A stretch of DNA of 64,000 nucleotides from Yersinia canariae (GTDB taxonomy: Bacteria > Pseudomonadota > Gammaproteobacteria > Enterobacterales > Enterobacteriaceae). Below, in pieces: positions 19,627 through 29,360 of the stretch. The notes under the pieces were generated by a model. That model searched no databases and was not told the origin of the DNA. It saw only the letters and a list, made by a program, of their open reading frames with translations. How positions within the stretch are numbered: position 1 is the stretch's first letter; every line of letters begins with the position of its first letter. The translations under genes and the position numbers were made by a program. Where the stretch lies: the NCBI RefSeq assembly GCF_009831415.1, contig NZ_CP043727.1, forward strand, positions 558,001 through 622,000. Direction: 5' to 3'.

Positions 19627-21586
19627 GCTTGAAACCTCTTTTGCTGATTTGGGGCTGTCTGCTCCTATTCTTTCCGCCCTTACTGCTTTGGGTTACGAAA
19701 AACCATCTCCAATTCAATTGGAATGTATTCCACACCTGTTGAACGGTCGCGATGTTCTTGGCATGGCGCAAACCGGTAGCGGTAAAACTGCTGCTTTCGG
19801 ACTTCCGCTGCTGCACAACATTGACCCAGAACTGAAAGCACCACAGGTGCTGGTACTGGCTCCAACCCGTGAGTTGGCGATTCAGGTTGCTGAAGCATTA
19901 ACTAGCTTCTCTAAAGATATTAAAGGCGTTAACGTTGTGGCTTTGTACGGTGGCCAACGTTATGACGTCCAATTACGCGCTTTGCGTCAGGGGCCACAAG
20001 TTGTTGTTGGTACCCCAGGTCGTCTGTTAGACCACCTGAAACGCGGTACCCTTAACCTGTCCGGCCTGAAAGGTTTAGTGTTGGACGAAGCAGATGAAAT
20101 GCTGCGTATGGGCTTTATCGAAGACGTCGAAAATATTCTGGCACAGATCCCGGCTGAACATCAGACCGCGCTGTTCTCTGCTACCATGCCAGAAGCCATT
20201 CGCCGTATTACTCGTCGCTTTATGAAAGAGCCACAGGAAGTTCGTATCCAGTCTAGCGTGACGACTCGCCCTGACATTAGCCAAGTGTATTGGAAAGTTG
20301 GCGGCGGTTACCGTAAAAATGAAGCACTGGTACGTTTCCTGGAAGCTGAAGATTTCGATGCCGCGATCATCTTCGTTCGTACTAAAAATGCCACTTTGGA
20401 AGTTGCAGAAGCCTTGGAGCGTAGCGGTTATAGCAGCGCTGCACTGAATGGCGATATGAACCAGGCACTGCGTGAGCAGACTCTGGAACGTCTGAAAGAT
20501 GGCCGTTTAGATATTCTGATCGCAACTGACGTTGCTGCTCGTGGTCTGGACGTTGAGCGCATCAGCTTGGTTGTTAACTATGATATCCCTATGGATTCAG
20601 AGTCTTACGTTCACCGTATCGGTCGTACTGGCCGTGCAGGTCGTGCAGGTCGCGCGTTACTGTTCGTTGAGAACCGTGAACGTCGCCTGTTGCAGAACAT
20701 CGAACGTACCATGAAGCTGACTATTCCAGAAGTTCAGTTGCCAAACGCAGAATTGCTGAGCGAACGTCGTTTAGCTAAATTTGCGGCGAAAGTCAGTCAA
20801 CAACTGGAAAGCAGTGATTTGGATATGTACCGTGCATTGTTGGCTAAGCTGCAACCAGAAGAAGAGTTTGATATTGAGACTCTGGCTGCTGCGCTGCTGA
20901 AAATGGCACAGGGCGAACGTCCTCTGATCTTGCCACCGGAAGCGCCGCGTCGTCCACAGCGTGAATTCAATTCTCGTGACGACCGTGGTAGTGATCGTGG
21001 TGATAGCCGTCGTGACAGCCGTCGTGAGCCTCGCTCTGACAGCCGTGATGGTGGCGAGCGTCCAGCACGTCGCGAACGTCGTGATGTGGGTGAGATGGAA
21101 CTGTATCGCATTGAAGTGGGCCGTGATGATGGTGTTGAAGTTCGTCATATCGTTGGCGCTATCGCTAATGAAGGCGATATCAGCAGCCGTTATATTGGTA
21201 ACATCAAGTTGTTTGCTTCCCATTCAACTATCGAATTACCAAAAGGCATGCCGGGCGAAATGTTATCTCACTTTACCCGCACTCGTATCCTGAACAAGCC
21301 GTTGAACATGCAGCTGTTGGGTGATGCACAGCCGCATGAACGCCGTGAGCGTCCAGCGGGTGGTAACGGTGGTGAGCGTCGTGGCGGTGGCCGTTCATTC
21401 GGTGGCGAACGTCGTGATGCAACTGCTGGTGCTCCTCCTCGCCGTTCATTCGGTAGTGACCGTGCTCCAGCCGGTGGTGGTGAACAACGTCGTGGTAATC
21501 GTGATGGTCAGCGCTCAGCTGCACCACGTCGCGATGATGCTGCAGCGCCTGCCGCACCAGCTCGCCGTCGTTTCGGTGATGCATAA
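19616..21586 (+). CDS. deaD: cold-shock DEAD-box RNA helicase DeaD/CsdA
   Basis: DeaD (656 residues) unwinds RNA in 50S assembly, mRNA decay and cold-shock translation. The Q motif region, Walker [19 protein letters not shown] (VLDEADEML), SAT and [10 protein letters not shown] motifs define the helicase core. A dimerisation region and RNA-binding domain follow, and the tail is rich in Arg, Gly and Ser (GGERR-type repeats). The start at ATG 19616 is preceded by GAGG with 9-nt spacing and corresponds to the E. coli N-terminus; an ATG at 19601 would add five residues that precede this ribosome-binding site. Confidence 0.96.
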   Translation: MTTELETSFADLGLSAPILSALTALGYEKPSPIQLECIPHLLNGRDVLGMAQTGSGKTAAFGLPLLHNIDPELKAPQVLVLAPTRELAIQVAEALTSFSKDIKGVNVVALYGGQRYDVQLRALRQGPQVVVGTPGRLLDHLKRGTLNLSGLKGLVLDEADEMLRMGFIEDVENILAQIPAEHQTALFSATMPEAIRRITRRFMKEPQEVRIQSSVTTRPDISQVYWKVGGGYRKNEALVRFLEAEDFDAAIIFVRTKNATLEVAEALERSGYSSAALNGDMNQALREQTLERLKDGRLDILIATDVAARGLDVERISLVVNYDIPMDSESYVHRIGRTGRAGRAGRALLFVENRERRLLQNIERTMKLTIPEVQLPNAELLSERRLAKFAAKVSQQLESSDLDMYRALLAKLQPEEEFDIETLAAALLKMAQGERPLILPPEAPRRPQREFNSRDDRGSDRGDSRRDSRREPRSDSRDGGERPARRERRDVGEMELYRIEVGRDDGVEVRHIVGAIANEGDISSRYIGNIKLFASHSTIELPKGMPGEMLSHFTRTRILNKPLNMQLLGDAQPHERRERPAGGNGGERRGGGRSFGGERRDATAGAPPRRSFGSDRAPAGGGEQRRGNRDGQRSAAPRRDDAAAPAAPARRRFGDA

Positions 21587-21615
21587 GTCTTAGCTATCTC
21601 AGATGGTTAAAAATA

Positions 21616-21643
21616 AAAACCAGCCTTCGGGCTGGTTTTTTTA
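21616..21643 (+). terminator. terminator after deaD
   Basis: A perfect stem aaaaccagcc/ggctggtttt with a TTCG tetraloop is followed by a T run to 21642. The A-rich 5' side lets it act on the convergent yhbW transcript too. Confidence 0.95.
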
Positions 21644-21671
21644 TGTCTGCAATATTTAACCTGTAAATAGA

Positions 21672-22727
21672 TTACAGACGATCGACTGGCTGCAAGTCTT
21701 GTTGCAAACTGGCGACGATTTCAAATGAGTACAATCGCGCTTGGTGATCAAATATCTGGCCATTTACCATCAATTCGTCAGCTTGTGTTTCCCGCAATAA
21801 TGACTGAAGTCCATGGCGAACTTTGTTCTTGTCACCAATGATAGACAGGCGTAGTGCTTGGTCGACACCAAACTGTTCGGCTGGCGAGCAAATTTTCTCC
21901 ATATCTTCCACGGGGGGAGGGAGCTGACCCGGTGTACCACGGCGCAGATTGACAAACTGCTGTTGCATCGAGGTAAACAGAAAATGGGCATCACGCTCGC
22001 TATCTGCGGCGACGACATTCACACACACAATTGCATAAGGTTTCGGCCACTGAGCTGAGGGTTTGAAGTTTTCCCGATACAATTTAAGCGCTTGAAATAG
22101 CATATCCGGCGCAAAATGTGAGGCGAAAGCAAAAGGTAACCCCATGGCAGCAGCAAGTTGCGCGCTATACAGGCTGGAACCCAGCAGCCACAGAGGGACA
22201 TGCAAACCTTGACCGGGAACGGCTTGTACCCCTTGTCCTGGTTGCACGTCAGCAAAATAGTTTTGTAATTCGCGCACATCAGACGGGAAGTTATCGACTT
22301 CACCGGATAGATGGCGACGCAGTGCTATCATTGTGCGCTGATCACTACCTGGAGCACGGCCCAAGCCGAGATCGATGCGGTCAGGATACAGCGAAGCGAG
22401 GGTGCCAAACTGCTCAGCTATCACCAATGGCGAATGGTTGGGCAGCATAACGCCCCCCGACCCCACGCGGATCGTGCTGGTTCCGCCAGCGATGTAGCCA
22501 ATCAACACGGAAGTTGCGGCACTGGCAATACCGGTCATATTATGATGCTCAGCCAGCCAGTAGCGCTGATAACCCCACTTTTCAGCATGTTGCGCCAAAT
22601 CCAGCGAGGCATGAAAAGCATCGCGCGGGGTTTTGCCTTGTGCTATTGGTGATAAATCGAGAACCGAGAGTGGTACTGGTGACCTGCCCGCGATAGAAAC
22701 ATTATTATCATTCATAGAATCGTCCAT
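21672..22727 (-). CDS. yhbW: luciferase-like flavin-dependent monooxygenase YhbW
   Basis: YhbW (351 residues) belongs to the bacterial luciferase/LLM flavin oxidoreductase family; its substrate is not known. Family features are a TIM barrel with [11 protein letters not shown] at the start, [41 protein letters not shown] and [11 protein letters not shown]. The order next to deaD and yhbV is shared with E. coli. Two starts are possible, ATG 22727 after AAGG and ATG 22715 after GGA; the choice changes only four residues. Repeat element copy A lies upstream. Confidence 0.92.
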   Translation of the reverse strand: MDDSMNDNNVSIAGRSPVPLSVLDLSPIAQGKTPRDAFHASLDLAQHAEKWGYQRYWLAEHHNMTGIASAATSVLIGYIAGGTSTIRVGSGGVMLPNHSPLVIAEQFGTLASLYPDRIDLGLGRAPGSDQRTMIALRRHLSGEVDNFPSDVRELQNYFADVQPGQGVQAVPGQGLHVPLWLLGSSLYSAQLAAAMGLPFAFASHFAPDMLFQALKLYRENFKPSAQWPKPYAIVCVNVVAADSERDAHFLFTSMQQQFVNLRRGTPGQLPPPVEDMEKICSPAEQFGVDQALRLSIIGDKNKVRHGLQSLLRETQADELMVNGQIFDHQARLYSFEIVASLQQDLQPVDRL

Positions 22728-22774
22728 CTTAACCTTATGTCGAGTCGCTTGAAGGGCGAACGCACTTTCCCTTT

Positions 22775-22947
22775 GTCCTTGAAGTTGCGGGAAGTTAGCT
22801 GCGCGCTCTGACCCGAATCACTTACTTGTGCAAGATTATCGGGGTTAAGAGAGCCTCTTTGAGGTCTCATCCAGCGGGCTAGCTAAAGGCTGTACAGACT
22901 GGTTTGTCGTGTATTGCCTACCTGCAACCCCAATGACTTTGGGGATC
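22775..22947 (+). repeat. interspersed palindromic repeat, copy A (expanded)
   Basis: The element has a left end ccttgaagttgcggg, a palindromic core CCGAATCACTTACTTGTG with its partner ending ATCGGGG (22812-22844), and a right end cctgcaaccccaatgactttgggg. Compared with copy B it carries about 55 extra bases between core and right end, including a small hairpin gagagcctctttgaggtctc. It lies upstream of yhbW and before the small gene at 23081. Confidence 0.8.
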
Positions 22948-22989
22948 TATTCAGTTATAACCGCATTAATTTACCTACAGAAAATGACA

Positions 22990-23050
22990 TATAATGCGAG
23001 GCTATTACTCATAGCAGCATAAGCTAAATAACCGCTGCTGATGGGGTAAT
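22990..23050 (+). promoter_or_regulatory. -10 box and leader hairpin ahead of the small gene at 23081
   Basis: A perfect TATAAT lies at 22990-22995, without a good -35 match. It is followed by an imperfect stem-loop from 23004 to 23050 in which attac, cat and gcagc pair with gctgc, atg and gtaat. This would form a structured 5' leader. Confidence 0.4.
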
Positions 23051-23080
23051 AAATGCGGCGATTAAAGAATTAGTGAACCT

Positions 23081-23284
23081 GTGAAGAAGAAAACGTTATT
23101 TACCCTGTTGTTAGCGGTGGTGATTGCCATGGTGGTGCTGTTATTGCTGCTGGGAGCCATTGAGGTATCAGCGTTGGTGCATTACGTCGCCGGGCAGGGT
23201 TACGAGCACTGTTCCGCTGGAAGCGAAATTCAGTTTGATTCATGCAGATTTGACTCGAACAGCAATGGGAGCATTTGCCGATAA
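23081..23284 (+). CDS. small hypothetical membrane protein, possibly a gene remnant
   Basis: I do not recognise this 67-residue frame. It starts GTG at 23081 with no clear ribosome-binding site. Residues 1-4 are MKKK, residues about 6-26 form one strongly hydrophobic segment (LLLAVVIAMVVLLLLLGA), and a hydrophilic tail with three cysteines follows. The tail reads less naturally than the start. A second frame over 23200-23294 also reads as plausible protein (VPLEAKFSLIHADLTRTAMG then AFADKVS and a stop), so this may be the 5' part of a frameshifted, decayed gene. It could equally be a short functional membrane peptide. Confidence 0.35.
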   Translation: MKKKTLFTLLLAVVIAMVVLLLLLGAIEVSALVHYVAGQGYEHCSAGSEIQFDSCRFDSNSNGSICR

Positions 23285-23857
23285 AGTAAGTTGAGTCATA
23301 AAATGTTGGCTTTCTGGGTCGCGAGCATCCGATAAACCGATACCAGTTTATTATTCTTATTTAGTGACTTATTAATCAATTATAAAACATTTTATACTGT
23401 TTCAAGCGCTTTTTACTGTATTGGATGTGACTGTATCGACAAATATGACATTAACCTTTCAAATCGCATGGTTAATATGGGTTGACGGCCATCACATATT
23501 TACGGCGGATAAAACGATGCACAGCAGTCCTAATATACTAGTAATTCCCACATAACTCATATCTATCAATTAGTTAGTATTGCCTCGCTTTTTTTTTGAA
23601 ACAATATTCTGCATGTTGATCATTTTTGGAGATTAAAATTCAGTATAAGACTCTTTTTGTAGAATAATTTTCTGTTATGGTCTCTCTGTATGGGTGAAGT
23701 AAAAAAAACATTCTCTATTTCCCAGCGTAATATAGCCAAAAAATAAGAACACCTGCCCTCTGGTATTTATTAGAAATAGGATAAATACCAGATAACTCGC
23801 TCTGTACATTTTTATAACAATAAAACCTACTAACCAGTGATTAAGGCGAGATCTATT
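23285..23857 (+). promoter_or_regulatory. AT-rich upstream region of cyuPA
   Basis: These 573 bp hold no convincing gene. A 7-bp inverted repeat attaacc/ggttaat lies at 23450-23476. The most regular element is the inverted repeat at 23759-23792. The region is markedly AT-rich and should contain the cyuP promoter and the site of its cysteine-responsive regulator, which I cannot place. Confidence 0.5.
23759..23792 (+). promoter_or_regulatory. perfect 12-bp inverted repeat in the cyuP leader
   Basis: tctggtatttat at 23759-23770 and ataaataccaga at 23781-23792 are exact reverse complements around a 10-nt spacer. The element ends 65 bp before the cyuP ATG. It could be an operator for a dimeric regulator or an AU-rich hairpin in the 5' leader. 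Confidence 0.6.
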
Positions 23858-25183
23858 ATGGAAACGGCAAGAACTAATGAGAGTGTCATTTTGATTGACT
23901 CTCCCGCGGCAAAAAATGCCAATATGACAGAAAGAGAATGGCGGGAAGCAATTAAGTTTGATAGTACAGATTTTGGCTGGGTAATAATGAGTATTGGTAT
24001 GGCTATCGGCGCAGGAATTGTATTTTTGCCGGTACAGGTTGGGTTAATGGGATTATGGGTGTTTTTGCTTTCTTCTGTTATTGGCTATCCTGCCATGTAT
24101 CTTTTCCAGAGATTATTTATTAATACGCTGGCAGAGTCACCAGAATGTAAAGATTACCCCAGTGTTATCAGTGGATATTTAGGGAAAAACTGGGGTGTTA
24201 TTTTAGGTGCGCTCTATTTTATTATGTTGGTCATCTGGATGTTTGTTTATTCCACTGCCATCACGAATGACAGCGCTTCCTATTTACAAACATTCGGTGT
24301 GACGGAAGGGCTATTATCAGATAATCCTTTCTATGGTCTGGTGCTGATTTGCGTATTGGTGGCTATCTCCTCCCGGGGTGAAAAGCTGCTGTTTAAACTG
24401 TCGAGTTTTATGGTGATTACCAAGCTGTTAGTGGTCGCTGCACTGGGTGTTTCGATGGTGGGAATGTGGCATTTATATAATGTAGGTATGCTGCCACCCG
24501 CGGGCTTGCTGATAAAAAATGCAATAATTACATTACCATTTACACTGACCTCTATCTTGTTTATTCAAACACTCAGCCCAATGGTTATCTCCTATCGGGC
24601 AAAAGAAAAATCACTGGAAGTTGCTCGGCATAAAGCGTTGCGGGCAATGAATATTGCTTTTGGTATTTTATTCTGTACGGTCTTTTTCTATGCGGTTTCC
24701 TTTACGCTGGCAATGGGCCATGATGAAGCTGTTAAAGCTTATGAACAGAATATTTCAGCTCTGGCGATTGCCGCTAAATTCTTCCCCGGTGGATGGGCAA
24801 CAGTCGTCAGCGTTATTTTAAATATATTTGCAGTGATGACGGCATTCTTTGGTGTTTATTTAGGTTTCCGTGAAGCAACACAAGGTATTGTACTTAATAT
24901 ACTACGCCGCATGATGCCACCAGAAAATATTAATGAGCGCTGGGTGCAAAACGGCATTATGGTCTTTGCCGTATTACTAGCATGGGGCGCGATTATATTA
25001 AATGCGCCGGTGTTGAGTTTTACCTCGATTTGCAGCCCAATATTCGGGATGGTGGGGTGTTTGATTCCTGCATATTTAGTCTACAAAGTGCCAGCGCTGC
25101 ATAAATATAAAGGTTTTTCTCTGATGATTATTATTATCACCGGTGTTTTACTGTGTATTTCTCCATTCCTGGCATTCTCTTGA
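23858..25183 (+). CDS. cyuP: cysteine/serine permease CyuP (YhaO/DlsT), HAAAP family
   Basis: CyuP (441 residues from ATG 23858) is a hydroxy/aromatic amino acid permease with about eleven membrane segments. The N-terminal [20 protein letters not shown] and [19 protein letters not shown] are nearly identical to E. coli YhaO as I recall it. In E. coli and Salmonella the cyuP-cyuA pair takes up cysteine and degrades it anaerobically; D-serine transport is also reported for YhaO. A GTG at 23837 would add seven residues, but the ATG after AAGGCGAG matches the family start. The desulfidase gene follows 49 bp downstream. Confidence 0.93.
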   Translation: METARTNESVILIDSPAAKNANMTEREWREAIKFDSTDFGWVIMSIGMAIGAGIVFLPVQVGLMGLWVFLLSSVIGYPAMYLFQRLFINTLAESPECKDYPSVISGYLGKNWGVILGALYFIMLVIWMFVYSTAITNDSASYLQTFGVTEGLLSDNPFYGLVLICVLVAISSRGEKLLFKLSSFMVITKLLVVAALGVSMVGMWHLYNVGMLPPAGLLIKNAIITLPFTLTSILFIQTLSPMVISYRAKEKSLEVARHKALRAMNIAFGILFCTVFFYAVSFTLAMGHDEAVKAYEQNISALAIAAKFFPGGWATVVSVILNIFAVMTAFFGVYLGFREATQGIVLNILRRMMPPENINERWVQNGIMVFAVLLAWGAIILNAPVLSFTSICSPIFGMVGCLIPAYLVYKVPALHKYKGFSLMIIIITGVLLCISPFLAFS

Positions 25184-25232
25184 AATAACGGCATCTGACA
25201 TTACCTGCTGTAAATGTTTGAAGGTATTTATT

Positions 25233-26549
25233 ATGAGTAACACAACTGATTCTGCTTTATGGACGGCGTTTATCCGTGTAGTTCAACGAGATGTGCAACC
25301 TGCCGTGGGATGTACTGAACCGATAGCATTGGCACTGGCGTCAGCAATTGCTGCCTCGTATTTACCCGCCAAAGCTGAACGTATTGTGGCGCGGGTTTCG
25401 CCAAATCTGATGAAAAATGGCATGGGGGTAACAGTACCCGGCACCGGTATGGTTGGGCTGCCTATCGCCGCCGCAGTGGGGGCGTTAGGGGGAGATCCGG
25501 CTGGTGGGTTGGAGGTGTTGAAAAACTTGAGTCAGCAGCAGGTGGCAGATGCGAAAAAAATGCTGGAACAAGGGGATGTGCGAGTTGAAATGCATTCCAG
25601 TGATGAAATTCTGTTTGCCGAAGCTACGGTATATCAGGGGGAGCAATGGGCTTGTGTCACTATTGCTGGCGGGCATACTCAAGTTGTGAAGATTGTCATC
25701 AATGGCAATATTCTGTTTGAACTTGCGCAGGGGACTTCGTCGGCACAGGTGGCGAGCCATGCTCATGATTGTTTAAAACAGGCGACGGCTCGTCAGGTTT
25801 ATCAATTCGCAACCCAAGTGCCATTTGAGCAGATTGCTTTCATTTTGCAGGCCGCTAAATTGAATGGGGCACTGTCGCAGGAGGGGTTGAGCGGCAAATA
25901 CGGTTTGCATATTGGCGCGTCGTTGATGCGCCAGCGCGGGCGGGGGTTGCTGGTTAAAGATTTATTGTCGGATATTATGATTCGTTCAGCCGCGGCATCT
26001 GATGCGCGTATGGGCGGCGCGTTGTTGCCGGCCATGAGTAATTCCGGCTCCGGTAATCAGGGAATTGCTGCCACCATGCCGGTGTTGGTCGTCGCTGAGT
26101 ATGTCGGGGCGAGTGAAGAAGAACTGGCGCGAGCGCTCATTCTTTCTCATCTGATGGCGATTTATATTCACAGTCAGCTGCCAACATTGTCTGCATTATG
26201 CGCTGCAACGACGGCTGCAATGGGGGCCGCGGCGGGAATGGCCTGGTTGTTTGAGCCAGGTTTTGAGCCGGTGGCATTGGCTATCGGCAGCATGATCGGT
26301 GATATCAGTGGAATTATCTGTGATGGTGCTGCTAATAGCTGCGCAATGAAAGTTTCCACCAGTGTCAGTGCGGCGTATAAGGCGGTGTTAATGGCGTTGG
26401 ACAGTAGTGGGGTTAGTGGCAATGAAGGGATAGTCGCTGATGATGTTGATCAGTCGATTGCTAATTTGTGCGCACTGGCCTGCGGCGCAATGCGGCAAAC
26501 CGACAGTCAAATCATCGCGATAATGGCCCAAAAGTGCCAGTGTGATTAA
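25233..26549 (+). CDS. cyuA: L-cysteine desulfidase CyuA (YhaM)
   Basis: CyuA (438 residues) is predicted to split L-cysteine to pyruvate, ammonia and hydrogen sulfide with an oxygen-sensitive [4Fe-4S] cluster, as studied for the archaeal desulfidase family. Cluster-ligand candidates are Cys27 in VGCTEP and the pair in [12 protein letters not shown]; a further Cys lies in [17 protein letters not shown]. Other conserved parts are [20 protein letters not shown] and [11 protein letters not shown]. The ATG at 25233 follows AAGG with 8-nt spacing; an upstream frame extension to 25143 overlaps cyuP and is not supported. A terminator follows. Confidence 0.92.
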   Translation: MSNTTDSALWTAFIRVVQRDVQPAVGCTEPIALALASAIAASYLPAKAERIVARVSPNLMKNGMGVTVPGTGMVGLPIAAAVGALGGDPAGGLEVLKNLSQQQVADAKKMLEQGDVRVEMHSSDEILFAEATVYQGEQWACVTIAGGHTQVVKIVINGNILFELAQGTSSAQVASHAHDCLKQATARQVYQFATQVPFEQIAFILQAAKLNGALSQEGLSGKYGLHIGASLMRQRGRGLLVKDLLSDIMIRSAAASDARMGGALLPAMSNSGSGNQGIAATMPVLVVAEYVGASEEELARALILSHLMAIYIHSQLPTLSALCAATTAAMGAAAGMAWLFEPGFEPVALAIGSMIGDISGIICDGAANSCAMKVSTSVSAAYKAVLMALDSSGVSGNEGIVADDVDQSIANLCALACGAMRQTDSQIIAIMAQKCQCD

Positions 26550-26568
26550 GTGCTAATCAGCATAAATG

Positions 26569-26600
26569 ACAGGGAGGGCAGTGCTGCTCTCCCTGTTTAT
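26569..26600. terminator. terminator between convergent cyuA and ubiV
   Basis: The stem acagggag/ctccctgt is extended by an inner gcag/ctgc stem and followed by a short T-rich tail. It lies 20 bp after cyuA and 9 bp beyond the ubiV stop. Confidence 0.8.
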
Positions 26601-26608
26601 TGTATGGT

Positions 26609-27487
26609 TTACGACACCAATTCCAGCCCAGCCAATCGCCGCCAATAACCGTTACAATCTGCTTTGTCGGTCAGAATCAGCGGATTCAACCCCGACTCAT
26701 TGGCGCGAAATTGCTCTATGACACTTAGCGTTTCTGTGCTTTGTGGTGAAAGACGAACAATATCGACTAAACCTTTCATGGACATCAGATCATTTCCCAG
26801 GTTGTAGCAGTAGCCGCTCTGGGTTTGAATACCATTGAGGACGAACACCTGTTGGCCTTCTTGTGATAGCACCGTTCGCCCCTGCGGGTACTTAATGCAG
26901 CATGTTTCGCATTCGTCTTTGGCCCGGTCTTCTGAACGCGCGGTGAAACAGCGAGCGGAATAAGCTAGCGGTAAATGGCCGTAGCTCAATACCTCGACTT
27001 CAAACTGATTGCGGAACCCCAGCTCTTCGCACTGTTGCAGCACATTAACCAGCCAATCGCGAGATAGCTCAACTGGCATGCACCAGCGCATCATGCCTTG
27101 GCGATGTAAAATTCGCAGGGTATAGGCGTTGTAGCAATTGAGAGCATGGCCAGCAACAAAGGGTAAACCACGTTCAGCCGCCATATTCACCGCGCCCAAA
27201 TCATTCGCCTCCAGCAAAAACTCGCCGTTTTCCACATAGCGCTTCAATTCATTGAGTTCTGATGGCGCTTGCAGCAGTGCCAGTGTGGAAATCACCACCT
27301 GCTTGCCGCTGGCGGCAACGGCTTTGGCTAAATCTAGCCAGTCGCCAACTTTCATTTCACGGCGTTTGGTACAAACATTTTCACCAAGATAAATGATATC
27401 GGCGCGACTGTTAGCCGCGGCTTGATAAAAAGCTTCAATATCAGTTTTTGGCCAGTAATAGAGTACTGCGCCTAAGGCGTACTTCAT
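26609..27487 (-). CDS. ubiV: oxygen-independent ubiquinone hydroxylation protein UbiV (YhbV)
   Basis: UbiV (292 residues) is a U32-family protein that, with UbiU, forms an iron-sulfur heterodimer hydroxylating ubiquinone precursors without oxygen. The four cluster cysteines fit: Cys39 in LGENVCTKRRE and the set in ARCFTARSEDRAKDECETCC. The protein keeps the YNAYTL and SYGHLPLAYSARC family segments. The ATG at 27487 is preceded by CCGGAGGAAAC and gives the E. coli start; an upstream GTG at 27508 would overlap ubiU without a ribosome-binding site. Confidence 0.95.
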   Translation of the reverse strand: MKYALGAVLYYWPKTDIEAFYQAAANSRADIIYLGENVCTKRREMKVGDWLDLAKAVAASGKQVVISTLALLQAPSELNELKRYVENGEFLLEANDLGAVNMAAERGLPFVAGHALNCYNAYTLRILHRQGMMRWCMPVELSRDWLVNVLQQCEELGFRNQFEVEVLSYGHLPLAYSARCFTARSEDRAKDECETCCIKYPQGRTVLSQEGQQVFVLNGIQTQSGYCYNLGNDLMSMKGLVDIVRLSPQSTETLSVIEQFRANESGLNPLILTDKADCNGYWRRLAGLELVS

Positions 27488-27498
27488 GTTTCCTCCGG

Positions 27499-28494
27499 CT
27501 ACTGCCACTTACGATGATAAGCGCCCAGGGTAGTTTGGGTGCCCTCGGACATTGCGCCCAGTTGTTCCATCCATTCTTCTTTGGCGGAAAACTGCGCAGG
27601 ATTTGCCAGATAGCGGTCAATCGCCTGTCGCCAGACTTTGGCAACTTGACTGACATAAGCAGGGCTGCGCTGACGTCCTTCAATTTTTACTGAAGCAATA
27701 TTGGCGGCAAACAATTCGGGCAGCAGCTCAAGGGTATTTAGGCTGGTCGGCTCTTCCAGTGCATGATAGCGCTGGCCATCCACCAGATATCGCCCTTTGC
27801 ACAATGTTGGATAACCGGCATTTTCGTTATCCTCATAGCGGTCGATTAACACCTCATTGAGGCGAGATTCCATTCCTTGAGGAGTTTGCTGCCAGCGAAC
27901 AAAACGCGCCGGAGAACAAGCTCCCACCGTGTTTGGGGATTCGCCGGTCAAATAAGATGAAAGATAGCATCGGCCTTCAGCCATAATGCACAAACTGCCA
28001 AAGGCAAACACTTCCAGCGGAACCGGGCTGGTGCGCGACAACTGTTTCACTTGGTGCATGGATAGCACGCGCGGTAAAACAACGCGCGCGACATCAAAGT
28101 GGCGTTGATAGAAACGGATGGCTTCGTCATTGGTTGCAGAGGCTTGCACCGACACATGGCGTTCAACTTCTGGGTAACGTTCAGCGGCATATTCTAACAT
28201 CGCTAAATCCGCCAGAATCAGGGCGTCAGCTCCCAGTTGTGCCGCCATATCCACCGCCCGTTGCCAGCGCGAATAGCCGTCAGGATGGGCGAAGGTATTA
28301 ATAGCGATATGTAATTTGCGCTTACGATTGTGAACGTAATTGACCGCTTCTTGTAATTTCTTATCGGTGAAATTGAGTCCGGCAAAATGGCGGGCGTTCG
28401 TATCATCTTTCAAGCCGATATAAACTGCGTCTGCGCCATTATCGATTGCGGCCTTTAATGCGGGTAAATTGCCGGCAGGACAAAGCAGCTCCAT
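27499..28494 (-). CDS. ubiU: oxygen-independent ubiquinone hydroxylation protein UbiU (YhbU)
   Basis: UbiU (331 residues), a U32-family partner of UbiV, starts MELLCPAGNLPALKAAIDNG. The cluster cysteines are visible in GSLCIMAEGRCYLSSYLTG, in GACSPARFVRW and in TLCKGRYL. It works with UbiV and the lipid carrier protein UbiT in anaerobic ubiquinone synthesis. The ubiV start lies 11 bp after the ubiU stop, so the two are translated from one message. The operon is divergent from ubiT, with repeat copy B between them. Confidence 0.95.
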   Translation of the reverse strand: MELLCPAGNLPALKAAIDNGADAVYIGLKDDTNARHFAGLNFTDKKLQEAVNYVHNRKRKLHIAINTFAHPDGYSRWQRAVDMAAQLGADALILADLAMLEYAAERYPEVERHVSVQASATNDEAIRFYQRHFDVARVVLPRVLSMHQVKQLSRTSPVPLEVFAFGSLCIMAEGRCYLSSYLTGESPNTVGACSPARFVRWQQTPQGMESRLNEVLIDRYEDNENAGYPTLCKGRYLVDGQRYHALEEPTSLNTLELLPELFAANIASVKIEGRQRSPAYVSQVAKVWRQAIDRYLANPAQFSAKEEWMEQLGAMSEGTQTTLGAYHRKWQ

Positions 28495-28838
28495 AGAATT
28501 TTCCCTATCCGAGGATGATATGAGTGTTTTCGCGAATGGCGATTTTAGTTAACCTGCGGTGAACTGACCTTGATTTAAGGCAGTTTCTTTCGCATTGGTG
28601 ACATTCTTCTGATGTTTAGCAAAGATCTGATGCAAAATTTATTGATATAACCCACTTTCCGATTTTGCCAATGTGGCAAAATACCCTTCATACTTGAAAC
28701 CGCAGGATATTCGTTGCGCGCACTTATCCGAATCACTTACTGGTGTAAGCTTATTGGGATATGCGGGCTTGCAGCTTATCTGCGATGCCAATTACTTTGA
28801 GTATTTAACTTTTTATCTGGGTTAAGAGGAGTCTGCCT
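28495..28838. promoter_or_regulatory. divergent ubiUV / ubiT promoter region
   Basis: This 344-bp gap holds the promoters of two divergent units plus repeat copy B. FNR control of ubiUV is known in E. coli. Here I find only TTGAT half-sites, at 28570-28574 and 28642-28646, neither with a good ATCAA partner, so the FNR site remains unproven. The ubiT ribosome-binding site AGAGGA is at 28825-28830. Confidence 0.4.
28689..28806 (+). repeat. interspersed palindromic repeat, copy B
   Basis: This is the most regular copy: left end catacttgaaaccgcagg, core tatccgaatcacttactg pairing with gtaag and ttattgggata (28725-28761), and right end gatgccaattactttgagta. It is about 117 bp long and lies between ubiU and ubiT. 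Confidence 0.85.
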
Positions 28839-29360
28839 GTGTTGGAAGAACTACGAGCACGTCTTGTGCGTCAAGGGCCGGCGCTGCTGCGGGGCCCGTT
28901 AAAACTGACACCATTTGCTTTGCAACGCCAGGTTTTGGAGCAGGTGTTGGGTTGGCAATTCCGCCAGGCGCTGCTGGACGGTGATTTAGAGTTTTTGGAG
29001 TCCCGCTGGTTAAAAATTGAAGTGCGCGATCTTGCATTGCAATGGTTTATGACAGTAGAAAACGGTAGGCTGGTGGTGAGCCAACAGGCTGAGGCAGATG
29101 TTAGCTTCAGTGGTGATGCCAACGATCTGATTTTGATCGCTGCCCGTAAAGAAGATCCGGATACGCTGTTTTTCCAGCGCCGGTTGCGAATTGAAGGGGA
29201 TACCGAATTGGGCCTGTATGTGAAAAATCTGATGGATGCCATTGAATTGGAATCTATGCCGATGCTCCTGCGAGTTGGCCTGCAACAACTGGCTGAATTT
29301 ATTGAAGCAGGTCAGCAAGAGGGTACGGCGAGTTCTTCCCGTACACTAGCATCGTGTTGA
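28839..29360 (+). CDS. ubiT: ubiquinone anaerobic biosynthesis accessory factor UbiT (YhbT)
   Basis: UbiT (173 residues) has an SCP2 sterol-carrier-like domain that holds lipid ubiquinone intermediates for the UbiUV hydroxylase. The conserved N-terminus reads GPALLRGPLKLTPFALQRQV and the C-terminal half contains RRLRIEGDTELGLYVKNLMD. The start is GTG at 28839, 8 nt after AGAGGA. Its last seven bases overlap the yhbS start, which indicates coupling. The divergent ubiUV pair supports the assignment. Confidence 0.94.
   Translation: MLEELRARLVRQGPALLRGPLKLTPFALQRQVLEQVLGWQFRQALLDGDLEFLESRWLKIEVRDLALQWFMTVENGRLVVSQQAEADVSFSGDANDLILIAARKEDPDTLFFQRRLRIEGDTELGLYVKNLMDAIELESMPMLLRVGLQQLAEFIEAGQQEGTASSSRTLASC

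Noticed and set aside
20771..21584. Minus-strand frames opposite the deaD tail
   Set aside because: They are products of the biased Arg/Gly codons of the DeaD C-terminus and read as His- or Ser/Arg-rich low-complexity peptides.
28570..28655. An FNR site controlling ubiUV/ubiT
   Set aside because: Only TTGAT half-sites were found, with no acceptable ATCAA half at the right spacing.
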